Source: DASUPK01 sp963848955 (GTDB lineage: Bacteria; Actinomycetota; Thermoleophilia; Solirubrobacterales; 70-9). From it: 64,000 bases of DNA. Location of the stretch: NCBI GenBank assembly GCA_963848955.1, contig CAWKFQ010000001.1:1-64000 (forward strand), written 5' to 3'. Below the pieces are notes generated by a model. The model was given only the letters and a program-made list of their open reading frames with translations, did no database searches and was not told where the DNA came from. This document shows positions 41,841 to 50,138 of the stretch, in pieces; the stretch's first letter is position 1, and every line of letters begins with the position of its first letter. The position numbers were made by a program, and so were the translations under genes.

Positions 41841-43124
41841 ATGGGGAAAGTCGTCCAGCTCGACGGCCCCGACGGCAAGCCGCGCGGCAGCAGAGGGAGA
41901 AGAAGGCGCGGCCGGGGCGACAAGACTGCGCTCGTCCTCGGGGGCGGTGGGTTCACCGGCGGCGTCTACGAGATGGGCGCGCTGCGTGCGTTCGACCTGC
42001 TCGCCGTCAACCGCACGGTCAACGACTTCGACATCTACGTCGGCACCAGCGCCGGCGCCTTCGTGGCGAGCATGGTGGCCAACGGCATCACGCCTGAGGA
42101 GATGTTCCGGGTGCTCGACAAGGCCCTGCCGTCGCCGATCGAGAACGCCTCGCTGCGGACCCTGCTGCGTCCGAACTACAGGGGCTTTGCGACCCGGCTC
42201 GCGGTCCTCCCGCTCCGCGTCGCTGCGATGGCCCGCCGCCTCGCCGGGAACATCGGCGAGATCTCCATGGTCGATGTCGTCATGGGGCTTGCCGAGGGCC
42301 TCCCGACCGGCGTCTACCACAACCGCGGCATCGAGCAGTACGTGCGCAACGTGCTCTCGGATCCCGACCGGACCAACGACTTCCGTGAGCTCGACAGCGA
42401 TCTGCGGATCGTCGCCACCGATCTGGACACCTGCGAGCGGATCGTCTTCGGCGATGGGGAGTGGGACAACGTCCCGGTCTCCCGCGCCGTGGCGGCCTCT
42501 GGGGCGCTGCCGATCGTCTACGAGCCCTACGAGATGCGGGGCAGGCAGTTGATCGACGGCGGGATCATCTCCACCACCAATGTCGACGTCGCCGTCGAGG
42601 CGGGCGCCAAGTTCATCGTCGTGGTCAACCCGCTGGTCCCCTACGTGAACGACTTCGAGGACCGCATCCCTACCGTCTTCGGCTCCCGGGTCCGGCGCGT
42701 CTCGGACATGGGGATGCCCGCGATCGGCAACCAGGCGTTCCGCCTGCTCGCCCACGCCCGGCTGCACATGGCCGTGCAGTCATGGAAAGAGCGCTTCCCC
42801 GACGTCGACATAATCCTCATCGAGCCCGAGTTCGACGACGAGCTGATGTTCGGGACCTCGATCCTCGACTACTCGAACCGCCTGCAGATCGCGAAGCACG
42901 GTTTCGAGTCCGTGACAGTGGCCCTGGCGCGCGATTACCAGCGCTACAAGGAGATCGCCGCGCGCCATGGGATCGAGATCTCGGCTCGCCGCGTGCGGCG
43001 GGTGCTGGACACCGTCGAGGAGGAAGAAAAGGGGATGTCGGCCTGGCGCCGGGTCCTCGAGCAGACGACGGGCGCGCTGCTGCGCCAGTCAGGTGAGCGC
43101 GAGGCGGCGGAGTCGGGCAAGTAG
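41841..43124 (+). CDS. Patatin-like phospholipase
   Basis: 427 residues. Oxyanion-hole motif LVLGGGGFTGGVYEMGAL (34-41), nucleophile GTSAG with Ser70, and catalytic Asp in LIDGGIISTTN: a complete Ser-Asp dyad. A basic 26-residue lead (GSRGRRRRGRGDK) precedes it. The C-terminal half contains LEQTTGALLRQSG. Likely a lipid acyl hydrolase; substrate and location unknown. Stand-alone gene. Confidence 0.9.
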   Translation: MGKVVQLDGPDGKPRGSRGRRRRGRGDKTALVLGGGGFTGGVYEMGALRAFDLLAVNRTVNDFDIYVGTSAGAFVASMVANGITPEEMFRVLDKALPSPIENASLRTLLRPNYRGFATRLAVLPLRVAAMARRLAGNIGEISMVDVVMGLAEGLPTGVYHNRGIEQYVRNVLSDPDRTNDFRELDSDLRIVATDLDTCERIVFGDGEWDNVPVSRAVAASGALPIVYEPYEMRGRQLIDGGIISTTNVDVAVEAGAKFIVVVNPLVPYVNDFEDRIPTVFGSRVRRVSDMGMPAIGNQAFRLLAHARLHMAVQSWKERFPDVDIILIEPEFDDELMFGTSILDYSNRLQIAKHGFESVTVALARDYQRYKEIAARHGIEISARRVRRVLDTVEEEEKGMSAWRRVLEQTTGALLRQSGEREAAESGK

Positions 43125-43138
43125 CGCGCAGGCGCGAT

Positions 43139-43882
43139 TCAGCGACGGTGGACGTCGCGGGCCGTCGCCTGATCCCGCGGCTTGATCGCCAGGTAGTCGA
43201 TGTCGACGTGCGAGGGCCTGGTCACGACATAGGCGATCGCGTCTGCCACGTCCTCGCCTGTCAGGGGCGTGACCCCCTGGTAGACGGCATCGGCCTTCTG
43301 ACGGTCCCCGCCGAAGCGGACCAGGGAGAACTCTGTCTCCACCAGACCCGGAGCGATCTCCGTGACGCGGATCGGTTTTCCGAGAAGCTCCAGCCGAAGG
43401 GTCTGGGCGAGGGCGTGAGCCGCGTGTTTCGCGGCGGTGTAGCCGCCGCCGCTCGGGTACACCTCGACCCCGGCGACTGAGCCCATCACGACGATGTGGG
43501 CGTCCCCGCTTCGCTCCAGCGCCGGCATCAGCGCCTTGGTCACCCGCATCACGCCCATGACGTTGGTCTCATACATGCCGTGCCAGTTCTGCTCGTCGGC
43601 CTCCGCGACCGGCTCGAGCCCGAGCGCACCGCCGGCGTTGTTGACCAGGACCGAAAGCTCGGGCAGTGCCTCAGCCAGCTCGGCGACGGAGTCCGGGTCG
43701 GTCACGTCGAGGCGAATCGCGCTGCCGCCAACGTCGCCTGCGATCTCCTCGAGCCGCTCGAGGCGTCTGGCGGCGCCTACCACCTCGAATCCGGCCGCCG
43801 CGAGCGCGCGAACAGTCGCCGCCCCGATTCCGCTGCTCGCCCCCGTCACCAGGGCAACCCGCTTCTCGCTCATCGCAGTCAC
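43139..43882 (-). CDS. Short-chain dehydrogenase/reductase
   Basis: 247 residues. Cofactor motif TGASSGIG (13-20), NNAGGALG, catalytic Ser in VVMGSVAGVE and YTAAK. Closest in pattern to YdfG-like SDRs acting on 3-hydroxy acids (for example LNKPIRVTEIAPGLVETEF-type region), using NADP by the Arg after the second strand (inference). MTAMSEKRV or the internal MSEKRV may be the start. Confidence 0.9.
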   Translation of the reverse strand: MTAMSEKRVALVTGASSGIGAATVRALAAAGFEVVGAARRLERLEEIAGDVGGSAIRLDVTDPDSVAELAEALPELSVLVNNAGGALGLEPVAEADEQNWHGMYETNVMGVMRVTKALMPALERSGDAHIVVMGSVAGVEVYPSGGGYTAAKHAAHALAQTLRLELLGKPIRVTEIAPGLVETEFSLVRFGGDRQKADAVYQGVTPLTGEDVADAIAYVVTRPSHVDIDYLAIKPRDQATARDVHRR

Positions 43883-43901
43883 GCTACAGAGCCCTTGCGG
43901 T

Positions 43902-44804
43902 TCAGCGTGAGGCGCTCGCGGCGATCCGCTCAGCCGCCCCGCTGATCGACTCGAGGCTCCCAGCCGCCGCGAGAGTCGCGAAACCGAACCAGGCCTCGTC
44001 CTCTGGATCGAGGGCGATCTCTCCGGCGATCACGTGGCATGGCACCCGCGAGGCGCGACACCGGCGTGCGATCTGCCCGGTCAGCTTTCCCTCGCGGCTC
44101 TGGCCGTCGAGCCGGCCCTCGCCGGTGATCACCGCGTCCGCCTGCTCCAGGCGCCGGTCGAAGCCGACCACCCCGAGCACGAGCGCCGCCCCCAGGACCA
44201 GATGAGCGCCGAAGACCGCCCAGAGCGCTCCGGAGACGCCACCGGCTGCACCCGTCATCGCACGGCCGCGAGGGTCGCGGGGCAACGCGCCGGCCTCGGC
44301 GATCAGGCGCGCACTCAGCCTCTCGACCTGCTCGGGCGAGGCACCCTTCTGGGGCGCAAACACCTCCGCCGCCCGCTCGAAGGGGACCGAGGTGTCGCAG
44401 AGGACCTCGAGCCGGGCGTCGCGCAGGCCACCGGCCTGCTCGATCGCATCGATCGCGCCGCGACCCCCGTCGGTCGTCGCGCTGCCGCCGGCGGCGACCA
44501 GGATCCGGCGAGCCCCCTGCCCGGCTGCCGCCGCGATCAGCTCGCCGGTTCCGGCACTCGAAGCCCGCTCGGGGTCACGCTCCTCCGGATCCAGGAGGTT
44601 GAGCCCCGACGCGGCGGCGACCTCGACGACCGCCTCCGTGCCGTCCCGAACCACCGCATAGCTCGCCTCGATCGGGCGACCCAGCGGATCGTGAGCCTCG
44701 GCCTGCCGGCGCTCGCCTCCCAGGGCGTCGAGGAGGATCTCGGCCGTGCCCTCGCCCCCGTCCGCGGCAGGGCAGAGATCGGGGATCGCACCGGCGGTCT
44801 CCAC
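43902..44804 (-). CDS. Glycerate kinase (start codon not visible)
   Basis: Glycerate 2-kinase family GarK/GlxK. CPAADGGEGTAEILLDALGG, ILVAAGGSATTDGGRGAIDA, MTGAAGGVSGAL and ADAVITGEGRLDGQSREGK are family blocks. Homology clearly continues upstream of GTG 44804: the same frame reads FLAAPDSFKGTLGARQVAEA back to 44876, directly at the stop of the acyl-CoA ligase, but without a start codon. Either one base of the start was lost or translation restarts in the overlap. Real length about 325. Downstream in one operon with the ligase. Confidence 0.88.
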   Translation of the reverse strand: METAGAIPDLCPAADGGEGTAEILLDALGGERRQAEAHDPLGRPIEASYAVVRDGTEAVVEVAAASGLNLLDPEERDPERASSAGTGELIAAAAGQGARRILVAAGGSATTDGGRGAIDAIEQAGGLRDARLEVLCDTSVPFERAAEVFAPQKGASPEQVERLSARLIAEAGALPRDPRGRAMTGAAGGVSGALWAVFGAHLVLGAALVLGVVGFDRRLEQADAVITGEGRLDGQSREGKLTGQIARRCRASRVPCHVIAGEIALDPEDEAWFGFATLAAAGSLESISGAAERIAASASR

Positions 44805-44877
44805 TCCACGGCCGATCGCCTCGGCGACCTGCCGGGCGCCCAGGGTTCCCTTGAAGGAATCCGGCGCTGCGAGGAAC

Positions 44878-46696
44878 CTAGGCGTAGAGGGCGTCGACTT
44901 CCTTCTCGTGCTTCTGGGCGACGACGTTGCGCTTCACCTTCAGGGTCGGCGTCAGCTCGCCGGTCTCCTGCGAGAGGTCATGAGGGAGGATCTCGAACTT
45001 CTTCACCTGCTCGACGCGCGCGAACTTCTCGTTGACCTTGTCGAGGTGCTCCTGGATCAGCTGCCGCATTCCCTCCTGCTGCGCGAGCTGGGAGGGATCG
45101 GCGGGCCAGCCCTTCTCCTCAGCGAGCTTCGCGCATTCCTCCATGTCGAGGGTGATCAGCGCGACCAGGTAAGGACGCCGGTCGCCGATGACGACGCACT
45201 GGGAGACGTATGGGCTCTGCTTGATCTCCGCCTCGAGGTTCGCGGGCGTGATGTTCTTGCCACCCGCGGTGATGATGATGTCCTTCTTGCGGCCGGTGAT
45301 CGAGAGGTAGCCGTCCTCGTCGAGCTCGCCGATGTCGCCGGTGTGCAGCCAGCCGTCCTCGAGCGTCTCGCGCGTGGCCTCCTCGTTCTTGTAGTAGCCC
45401 TGGAACACGTTCGGGCCCCGAACGAGGATCTCGCCGTCGTCGGCGATCCTGATCTCGCATCCTTTGAACGCCTTTCCGACTTTGCCGATCTTGAACGCGT
45501 CCGGCCTGGCGACCGTCGCGGCGGTCGACGTCTCGGTCATCCCCCAGCCCTCGAGGACGAGTACGCCGGCCGCGTCGAAGAATCGCAGGATCTCCGGGTT
45601 GATCGGGGCGGCGCCGGTCACGCAGTTCTTGATCCGGCCACCGAATAGGGCCCTGATCTTGGAGAGCACCTGCTTGTCCGCAATCTCGTACTGCTTGCTC
45701 AACAGCCAGCCGATCGGCTTGCCTGATCGCTCGCGCTCCCGGACCTTCTTGCCGACGCCGATTGCCCAATTGAAGACGAGCTTCTTGAGTCCGCCGGACT
45801 TTTCGACCTCGCTGGTCGCGGCGGTGTAGATCTTCTCGAAGATGCGGGGGACGGACGGGAAGTAGTCGGGCTTCACCTCGACCAGGTTGGGCACGATCTT
45901 CAGCGGGTCCCGCTCCCAGTAGGCGATGTTGCCACCGAGGTCGAAGCTGAGGAACTGGATCAGCAGTGCGAAGGAGTGCGCGAGGGGGAGGAAGAGGTAG
46001 GTCGTCGAGTCGCGGTCCAGGACGCTCTCTTCGAGGGCCATGGAGACCATCGAGCGATAGTTGCCGTGCGAGATCACGCAGCCCTTGGGCGGGCCGGTGG
46101 TGCCCGAGGTGTAGATGAAGGTGCAGATGTCGTCGGGGGTGACCGACTGCCAGCGCTGCTCCCACTCCGAGTCGGACCGGCCGCTGCCCGCCTCGATCAG
46201 CTCGTCCATCGAGATCGCGTTGCCGCCGGAGCCCTCCATGCGGATCACGTGCTCGAGCTTCGGCGCGCGGTCGCGGACCTGATCGATCTTCGCGAGCTGC
46301 TCGTCGTCCTCGACGACGACGGCCTTCGCGTCGGAATTCTCGAGCACGTACTGGCACTCGTCGGGCGAGTTCGTCTGGTAGATCGGAACGACGACGGCGC
46401 CCACGCTGAGTGCCGCGAAATCGAAGTAGGTCCACTCGGGCCGCGTGTTGGCCAGGATCGAGACCTTGTCGCCCTTCTCTATGCCGAGCTCGAGCAGGCC
46501 GAGCGCCAGACGGCGGACGATGTCGCCGACCTCGCGGTAGGTCTTCGAAACCCATTGTCCGGTGGGCGTCCTTGTAGGTAACCGCCCGCAGGTCGGCGTG
46601 GCGCTCAGCCGCGAGCGGCGCGAGGTCCGCGACTGTCTTGCTGTGGGTCGTTGACTCGGCGGGCAGCCCCGGGGCCGCAGCCGTTGCGGTCTCCAT
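44878..46696 (-). CDS. Long-chain fatty-acid--CoA ligase (one frameshift)
   Basis: About 605 residues, AMP-forming synthetase of the FadD15/AMP-dependent long-chain type. P-loop-like YTSGTTGPPKGCVISH, GWGMTETSTAA, GWLHTGDIGELDEDG and GRKKDIIITAGGKNITP (catalytic Lys region). Starts METATAAAPGLPAESTTHSK. An extra C near 46562 shifts the frame; TGQWVSKTYREVGDIVRRLA then continues to GAVVVPIYQTNSPDE. Activates fatty acids for beta-oxidation or lipid synthesis. Probably cotranscribed with the glycerate kinase. Confidence 0.92.
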
Positions 46697-46775
46697 CAGG
46701 ACCTGAGTCTATTAGGACTGGCTGGGCAGCCAGGGAGATCTCATGAAACGGGTTGCGCCGGCGCGCACCCTCCCA

Positions 46776-46952
46776 TCAAGCGGTTGCCTTCCTGGTCTGA
46801 GTCTGGAACGCCCGCAGCGATGACTCGAAGAGGGTCTTGTCGATTCGACCCTTGAGGACCGGCACGTTCATCTCGATGCACTTGGTGAGCACATCGCGAC
46901 GCTTCATGTGCATCTCCTCGGCGAGCTCGGTGGGCGTCAGGTGAACGGACAT
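46776..46952 (-). CDS. Small helix-turn-helix-like protein
   Basis: 58 residues from ATG 46952 (MSVHLTPTELAEEMHMKRRD), with a strong AAAGGAG ribosome site 9 nt upstream. TPTELAEEMHMKRRDVLTKC resembles a helix-turn-helix or an IF2-N-like helical module. Basic and Met-rich. It has its own consensus promoter. Could be a small DNA-binding regulator; no family recognised. A longer reading to 47018 would start upstream of the ribosome site and run across the -10. Confidence 0.65.
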   Translation of the reverse strand: MSVHLTPTELAEEMHMKRRDVLTKCIEMNVPVLKGRIDKTLFESSLRAFQTQTRKATA

Positions 46953-46990
46953 GTAGGGCCACTCCTTTCCTCGTAAACGCCGGAGAGGCA

Positions 46991-47018
46991 TGTATATCGC
47001 TTCACGGCGACGTGTCAA
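46991..47018 (-). promoter_or_regulatory. Strong promoter of the 58-residue HTH-like gene
   Basis: On the minus strand TTGACA (47018-47013), 16-bp spacer, TATACA (46996-46991): near-consensus. It gives a short leader with a good ribosome site, unlike the leaderless genes in the window. Confidence 0.75.
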
Positions 47019-47047
47019 TCCTTTTCCCGGAAGTTGCGGGGGTTTCG

Positions 47048-47091
47048 ACCGGCTTCGCCTTCAGATCGCGGCCACGGGCGGCCGCTAGATC
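47048..47091. repeat. CGGCTTCGCC hairpin repeat, copy E
   Basis: ACCGGCTTCGCCTTCAGATC then palindrome GCGGCC-ACGGGC-GGCCGC and TAGATC. Nearly identical to copy B over 26 nt. Overlaps the stop of the NIF3-like gene and lies just upstream of the promoter of the next minus-strand gene, so it may insulate the two. Confidence 0.7.
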
Positions 47092-47846
47092 GGGTTGGGG
47101 ACGTCGATGAACTGGTGCTCGATCGAGAAGCGCTGGCCGACCAGCTCTCCGAGCCGGCGGATCCCGAACGTCTCGGTCGCGTAGTGGCCGCCGGCAAGGA
47201 AGTGGACGCCGTACTCGCGCGCCTCGCCCATCACCGGTTCGCTGGGCTCGCCGGTGATCAGGGCGTCCAGTCCGAGTGGCCCCGCCTCGTGCAGGGCGAA
47301 GCCGCCTGAGCCGGTGACGATGCCGACCGTGGAGATCCGCTCGGGCCCGGCGTCGAAGACCAGCGGCTCGTGCCCGACGGCCTCCGTCAACCGGCGCCTC
47401 AGCTCGTCCAGGTCGATCGGCTCGCTCGTTCGCCCGATCAGCCCGATGGCCGACCCCTTGGCCTGGCCGAAGGGGCGCTCATCCGCCTCGAGATCGAGTT
47501 CGTCTCGCAGCAGCGCGTTGTTGCCGATCTCGGGGTGGGCGTCGAGGGGCAGGTGGTAGGCGGCAAGTGAGACGTCCGCGCAGAGCAGGGCCCGCAGGCG
47601 GGCGGCCATCGGCACCGACAGGGCTGAGAGCTGGTCGCCCCAGAGCAGGCCGTGGTGGGTGATCACGAGCTCGGCCCCGGCTGCGACGGCACGCTCGAGC
47701 GTCTCCAGGTTCGCCGACACGCCCGTCGCCACCCTGCTCACCTCGGCGCGGCCCGGGACCTGCAGGCCGTTGGGGCCGTAGTCATCGAACGACCCGGAAT
47801 CCAGGAGGTCGTCGCAGTAGCCGGTGATCTCATCTCGCTTCGCCAT
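47085..47846 (-). CDS. NIF3-like dinuclear metal centre protein
   Basis: 253 residues, the short form without the middle insert. Metal-binding signatures VITHHGLLWGD, AAYHLPLDAHPEIGNN and AGGHYATETFGIRRLGE are all present. Members form a hexameric toroid with two metal ions per subunit; function is debated (GTP cyclohydrolase-like name in databases). ATG 47846 follows GGAGGAG 11 nt upstream. Confidence 0.9.
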   Translation of the reverse strand: MAKRDEITGYCDDLLDSGSFDDYGPNGLQVPGRAEVSRVATGVSANLETLERAVAAGAELVITHHGLLWGDQLSALSVPMAARLRALLCADVSLAAYHLPLDAHPEIGNNALLRDELDLEADERPFGQAKGSAIGLIGRTSEPIDLDELRRRLTEAVGHEPLVFDAGPERISTVGIVTGSGGFALHEAGPLGLDALITGEPSEPVMGEAREYGVHFLAGGHYATETFGIRRLGELVGQRFSIEHQFIDVPNPI

Positions 47847-47946
47847 AAAACGGGTTGCTCCTCCAGAGTGAAACGGGTGGCGCCTAGCGGCGCCCCCTCG
47901 CAACAACGGAGCACCCTCGCGTCACACATCTACCATGGCGAGCCCC

Positions 47947-48657
47947 GTGAACGAGGATCAATCACGCAGGCGCCCGCGGCTCATCGGGCTGCTCGTGCTG
48001 GCGCTCTGCGTCGGCCTGCTGGGTTTCGCGATCGTCAGCCTCTCGGTCGGCAGCGGCGGCGAGGAGAACGATGTCACGATCACCGGCGCCGAGGAGGTGC
48101 AGAGCCTGGTCGGCGGGATTCCGCAGGACGGGCCCAGGCTGGGCTCCATCGATGCACCCGTGACCGTCCAGCTGTTCAACGACCTCTCCTGCGATCCGTG
48201 CTCCGACTGGAACCGGGACGTCGTCGTCCCGCTGATCCAGGGCCCGGTCAGGAGCGGCGACGTCCAGCTCGTCTACCACAACTTCCCGATGAGTCAGTCC
48301 GGTTTCTTCCTCGGAGCGTATGCCGCTGTCGCCGCGGCGAAGCAGGACTACGAGTGGCAGTTCATGCAGCTCTTCTTCGCCAACCAGGACGAGGCGAAGA
48401 AGCTGGGTGCCGATCAGGACTTCCTCGACGCCATCGCGCGGGGCGTCGGGGTCGTGAACTTCAACGTCGAGCAGTGGCAGCGCGACATGGAAGACGACGA
48501 CATCCAGGCGACTCTCGATGCCGACGAGAAGATCACGGCCGAGCGCCGGCTGCCGGCCGAGCCCGCGGTGGTGGTCGGGGGGGCGAACGGGACCGAGCAG
48601 TTGATCCAGTCTCCCTCGCTGGCGGACGTCCAGGCCGCGATCGCCGAGGTCGGCTGA
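47947..48657 (+). CDS. Membrane-anchored DsbA/thioredoxin-like disulfide oxidoreductase
   Basis: 236 residues from GTG 47947. The ATG at 47935 is an alternative, but it lies within a TACCAT -10 box (47931-47936), and GTG is 10 nt after it, as in other leaderless genes here. Transmembrane anchor RLIGLLVLALCVGLLGFAIV, then a thioredoxin fold of the Thioredoxin_4 type with the redox motif CDPC (FNDLSCDPCSDWNR) and a cis-Pro region PAEPAVVVGG. Extracytoplasmic thiol-disulfide exchange is likely. Confidence 0.88.
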   Translation: MNEDQSRRRPRLIGLLVLALCVGLLGFAIVSLSVGSGGEENDVTITGAEEVQSLVGGIPQDGPRLGSIDAPVTVQLFNDLSCDPCSDWNRDVVVPLIQGPVRSGDVQLVYHNFPMSQSGFFLGAYAAVAAAKQDYEWQFMQLFFANQDEAKKLGADQDFLDAIARGVGVVNFNVEQWQRDMEDDDIQATLDADEKITAERRLPAEPAVVVGGANGTEQLIQSPSLADVQAAIAEVG

Positions 48658-48671
48658 GCGATCGGCACGGG

Positions 48672-49190
48672 ATGACGCGCAAGCGCGCGCTGATCGCGTC
48701 TGCTGCCGCCACCCTGACGATCGGTGCCGTACTGGTCGTCCTGGACATCCGGATGATGGACGCCGGGGGGCCAGGCATCGTCGGCTTCGAATTGGCCGGC
48801 AGCCAGGACCGGGCCGCCGAGATCCTGGCCGATTGGGGGAACGACGGGATCGATGCCGCCAGGGCCTCGCTCTGGATCGACTACGCCTACATCCTCGCCT
48901 ACGGCGCCTTCCTGATCCTCGCCGCGTGGGCGACCCGCGACCTCGCCGAGGCCCGCGGCTGGCGGCGGATGGCCGCGTTCGGCACACCCGTCATGATCGC
49001 CGCCGCCGCCGCCGCTGTCTTCGACGCGGTCGAGGACGTTGGACTGCTGCTCGCGGTCGACCGACACGGCGGGGACTTCGCCCCGAGGCTGGCGCAGGTT
49101 TGTGCTTCGCTCAAGTTCGGGCTGCTCGCGGTGACGATCGTCTACCTCCTGGTCGGCCTCCTGCTTCGGTTTCGGACTCGATCCGCCTGA
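48672..49190 (+). CDS. Integral membrane protein, four helices
   Basis: 172 residues. Hydrophobic segments at residues about 7-25, 70-88, 100-118 and 142-165. A soluble loop between 1 and 2 contains GSQDRAAEILADWGNDGIDA, a pattern seen in uncharacterised actinobacterial membrane proteins. Starts 14 bases after the DsbA-like gene, likely cotranscribed. Function unknown. Confidence 0.75.
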   Translation: MTRKRALIASAAATLTIGAVLVVLDIRMMDAGGPGIVGFELAGSQDRAAEILADWGNDGIDAARASLWIDYAYILAYGAFLILAAWATRDLAEARGWRRMAAFGTPVMIAAAAAAVFDAVEDVGLLLAVDRHGGDFAPRLAQVCASLKFGLLAVTIVYLLVGLLLRFRTRSA

Positions 49191-49245
49191 GTGTTCCCCT
49201 GAGGCGGGGCCTCCCGGGCGGAGTATCCTTGCCGCGGGTTATCGA

Positions 49246-49938
49246 ATGGTTGTGGGGCACGATCAGAGGTGGCTTGGCTCGTCCTCTCCGGTGCGTCTCG
49301 AGCCGGGTCGTCATCGCTCGCCGAAGGACGGCGTCTGTGTGGTGGAGCTGGCCTCGATGATCGGTGGTGAGAAGTTCACCGACCGCCCCAATTGCGTCTG
49401 CCCGGTCATCGGCTCATTCCTCCGCAGCTGGAACGACCGGGCCGGATACGCCGATCGCCAGCGGCTTCATCAGTACGCCTCCCGGGTCGTCGGTACGGGT
49501 GGATACCGGCGGATCAGCAAGATACGCCGCGACCTCTGCCTGAGCTACGCCGGGGCGGACCTCGACCGCGGGCCGCTCCGGCGCGCCGTCGTTCGGCTGC
49601 GGATGCGGGGTCGGATCGCCTGGGCGGTGGGCATCTTTCCCTCCATCTGGCTGAAGGAGGGAGCCGGCGCCTACGCGGCGCACAATGCCTTCGCGCGGGG
49701 CGAAAGCAATGACGCCTTCGCCCTGCTCGACCGGCTGCTGGAGCTCGGCTCATCCCCAGCGTCGCCGCCGAACGGCAATGGCAACGGCAACGGCCACCGC
49801 GCGGACGAGCTCGCGATCCGGGCGACGATCGCCGCCCGCGCTAGAAGCCGCGCCGCTCGCGGATCCGGTTCAGCGAGCGTCGCAGCTGGGGATCGCCGCC
49901 ACGATCGGCAAGCTGAGCAGCCACGCGCAAGTTCCTGA
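49246..49938 (+). CDS. Conserved hypothetical protein, both ends uncertain
   Basis: The reliable part is VELASMIGGEKFTDRPNCVC, GSFLRSWNDRAGYADRQRLH and SKIRRDLCLSYAGADLDRGP, starting near GTG 49342; the first about 30 residues from ATG 49246 look non-native. Cys-rich spots (PNCVCPVIG, DLCLSY) and many Arg suggest a small soluble protein. An Asn-Gly repeat (49765-49795) precedes the end. The tail overlaps a convergent membrane gene, so a frame error there probably hides a stop near 49844. Function unknown. Confidence 0.6.
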   Translation: MVVGHDQRWLGSSSPVRLEPGRHRSPKDGVCVVELASMIGGEKFTDRPNCVCPVIGSFLRSWNDRAGYADRQRLHQYASRVVGTGGYRRISKIRRDLCLSYAGADLDRGPLRRAVVRLRMRGRIAWAVGIFPSIWLKEGAGAYAAHNAFARGESNDAFALLDRLLELGSSPASPPNGNGNGNGHRADELAIRATIAARARSRAARGSGSASVAAGDRRHDRQAEQPRASS

Positions 49939-50092
49939 AGGTGAAGATCGCGGCCAGGGCGCCGACGACCGCGCTCAGGGCTGCGACCTGGCCCGGCGGG
50001 ATCGTCGCCAGCACGACGAAGAACAGGTAGAGCACCACCGTGCCGATCACGCCGACCCAGAACGAAAGACGGAGGCGTCTGATCACTCCCAT
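49841..50092 (-). CDS. Small two-helix membrane protein
   Basis: 83 residues from ATG 50092. Two hydrophobic segments, FWVGVIGTVVLYLFFVVLA and GQVAALSAVVGALAAIFTF, then a basic tail RRSLNRIRERRGF. No family recognised. Confidence 0.6.
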   Translation of the reverse strand: MGVIRRLRLSFWVGVIGTVVLYLFFVVLATIPPGQVAALSAVVGALAAIFTFRNLRVAAQLADRGGDPQLRRSLNRIRERRGF

Positions 50093-50138
50093 GAGACCGG
50101 GATCCAGCCTACCCAACGGGAACTGAAGCGCAAGCCGG

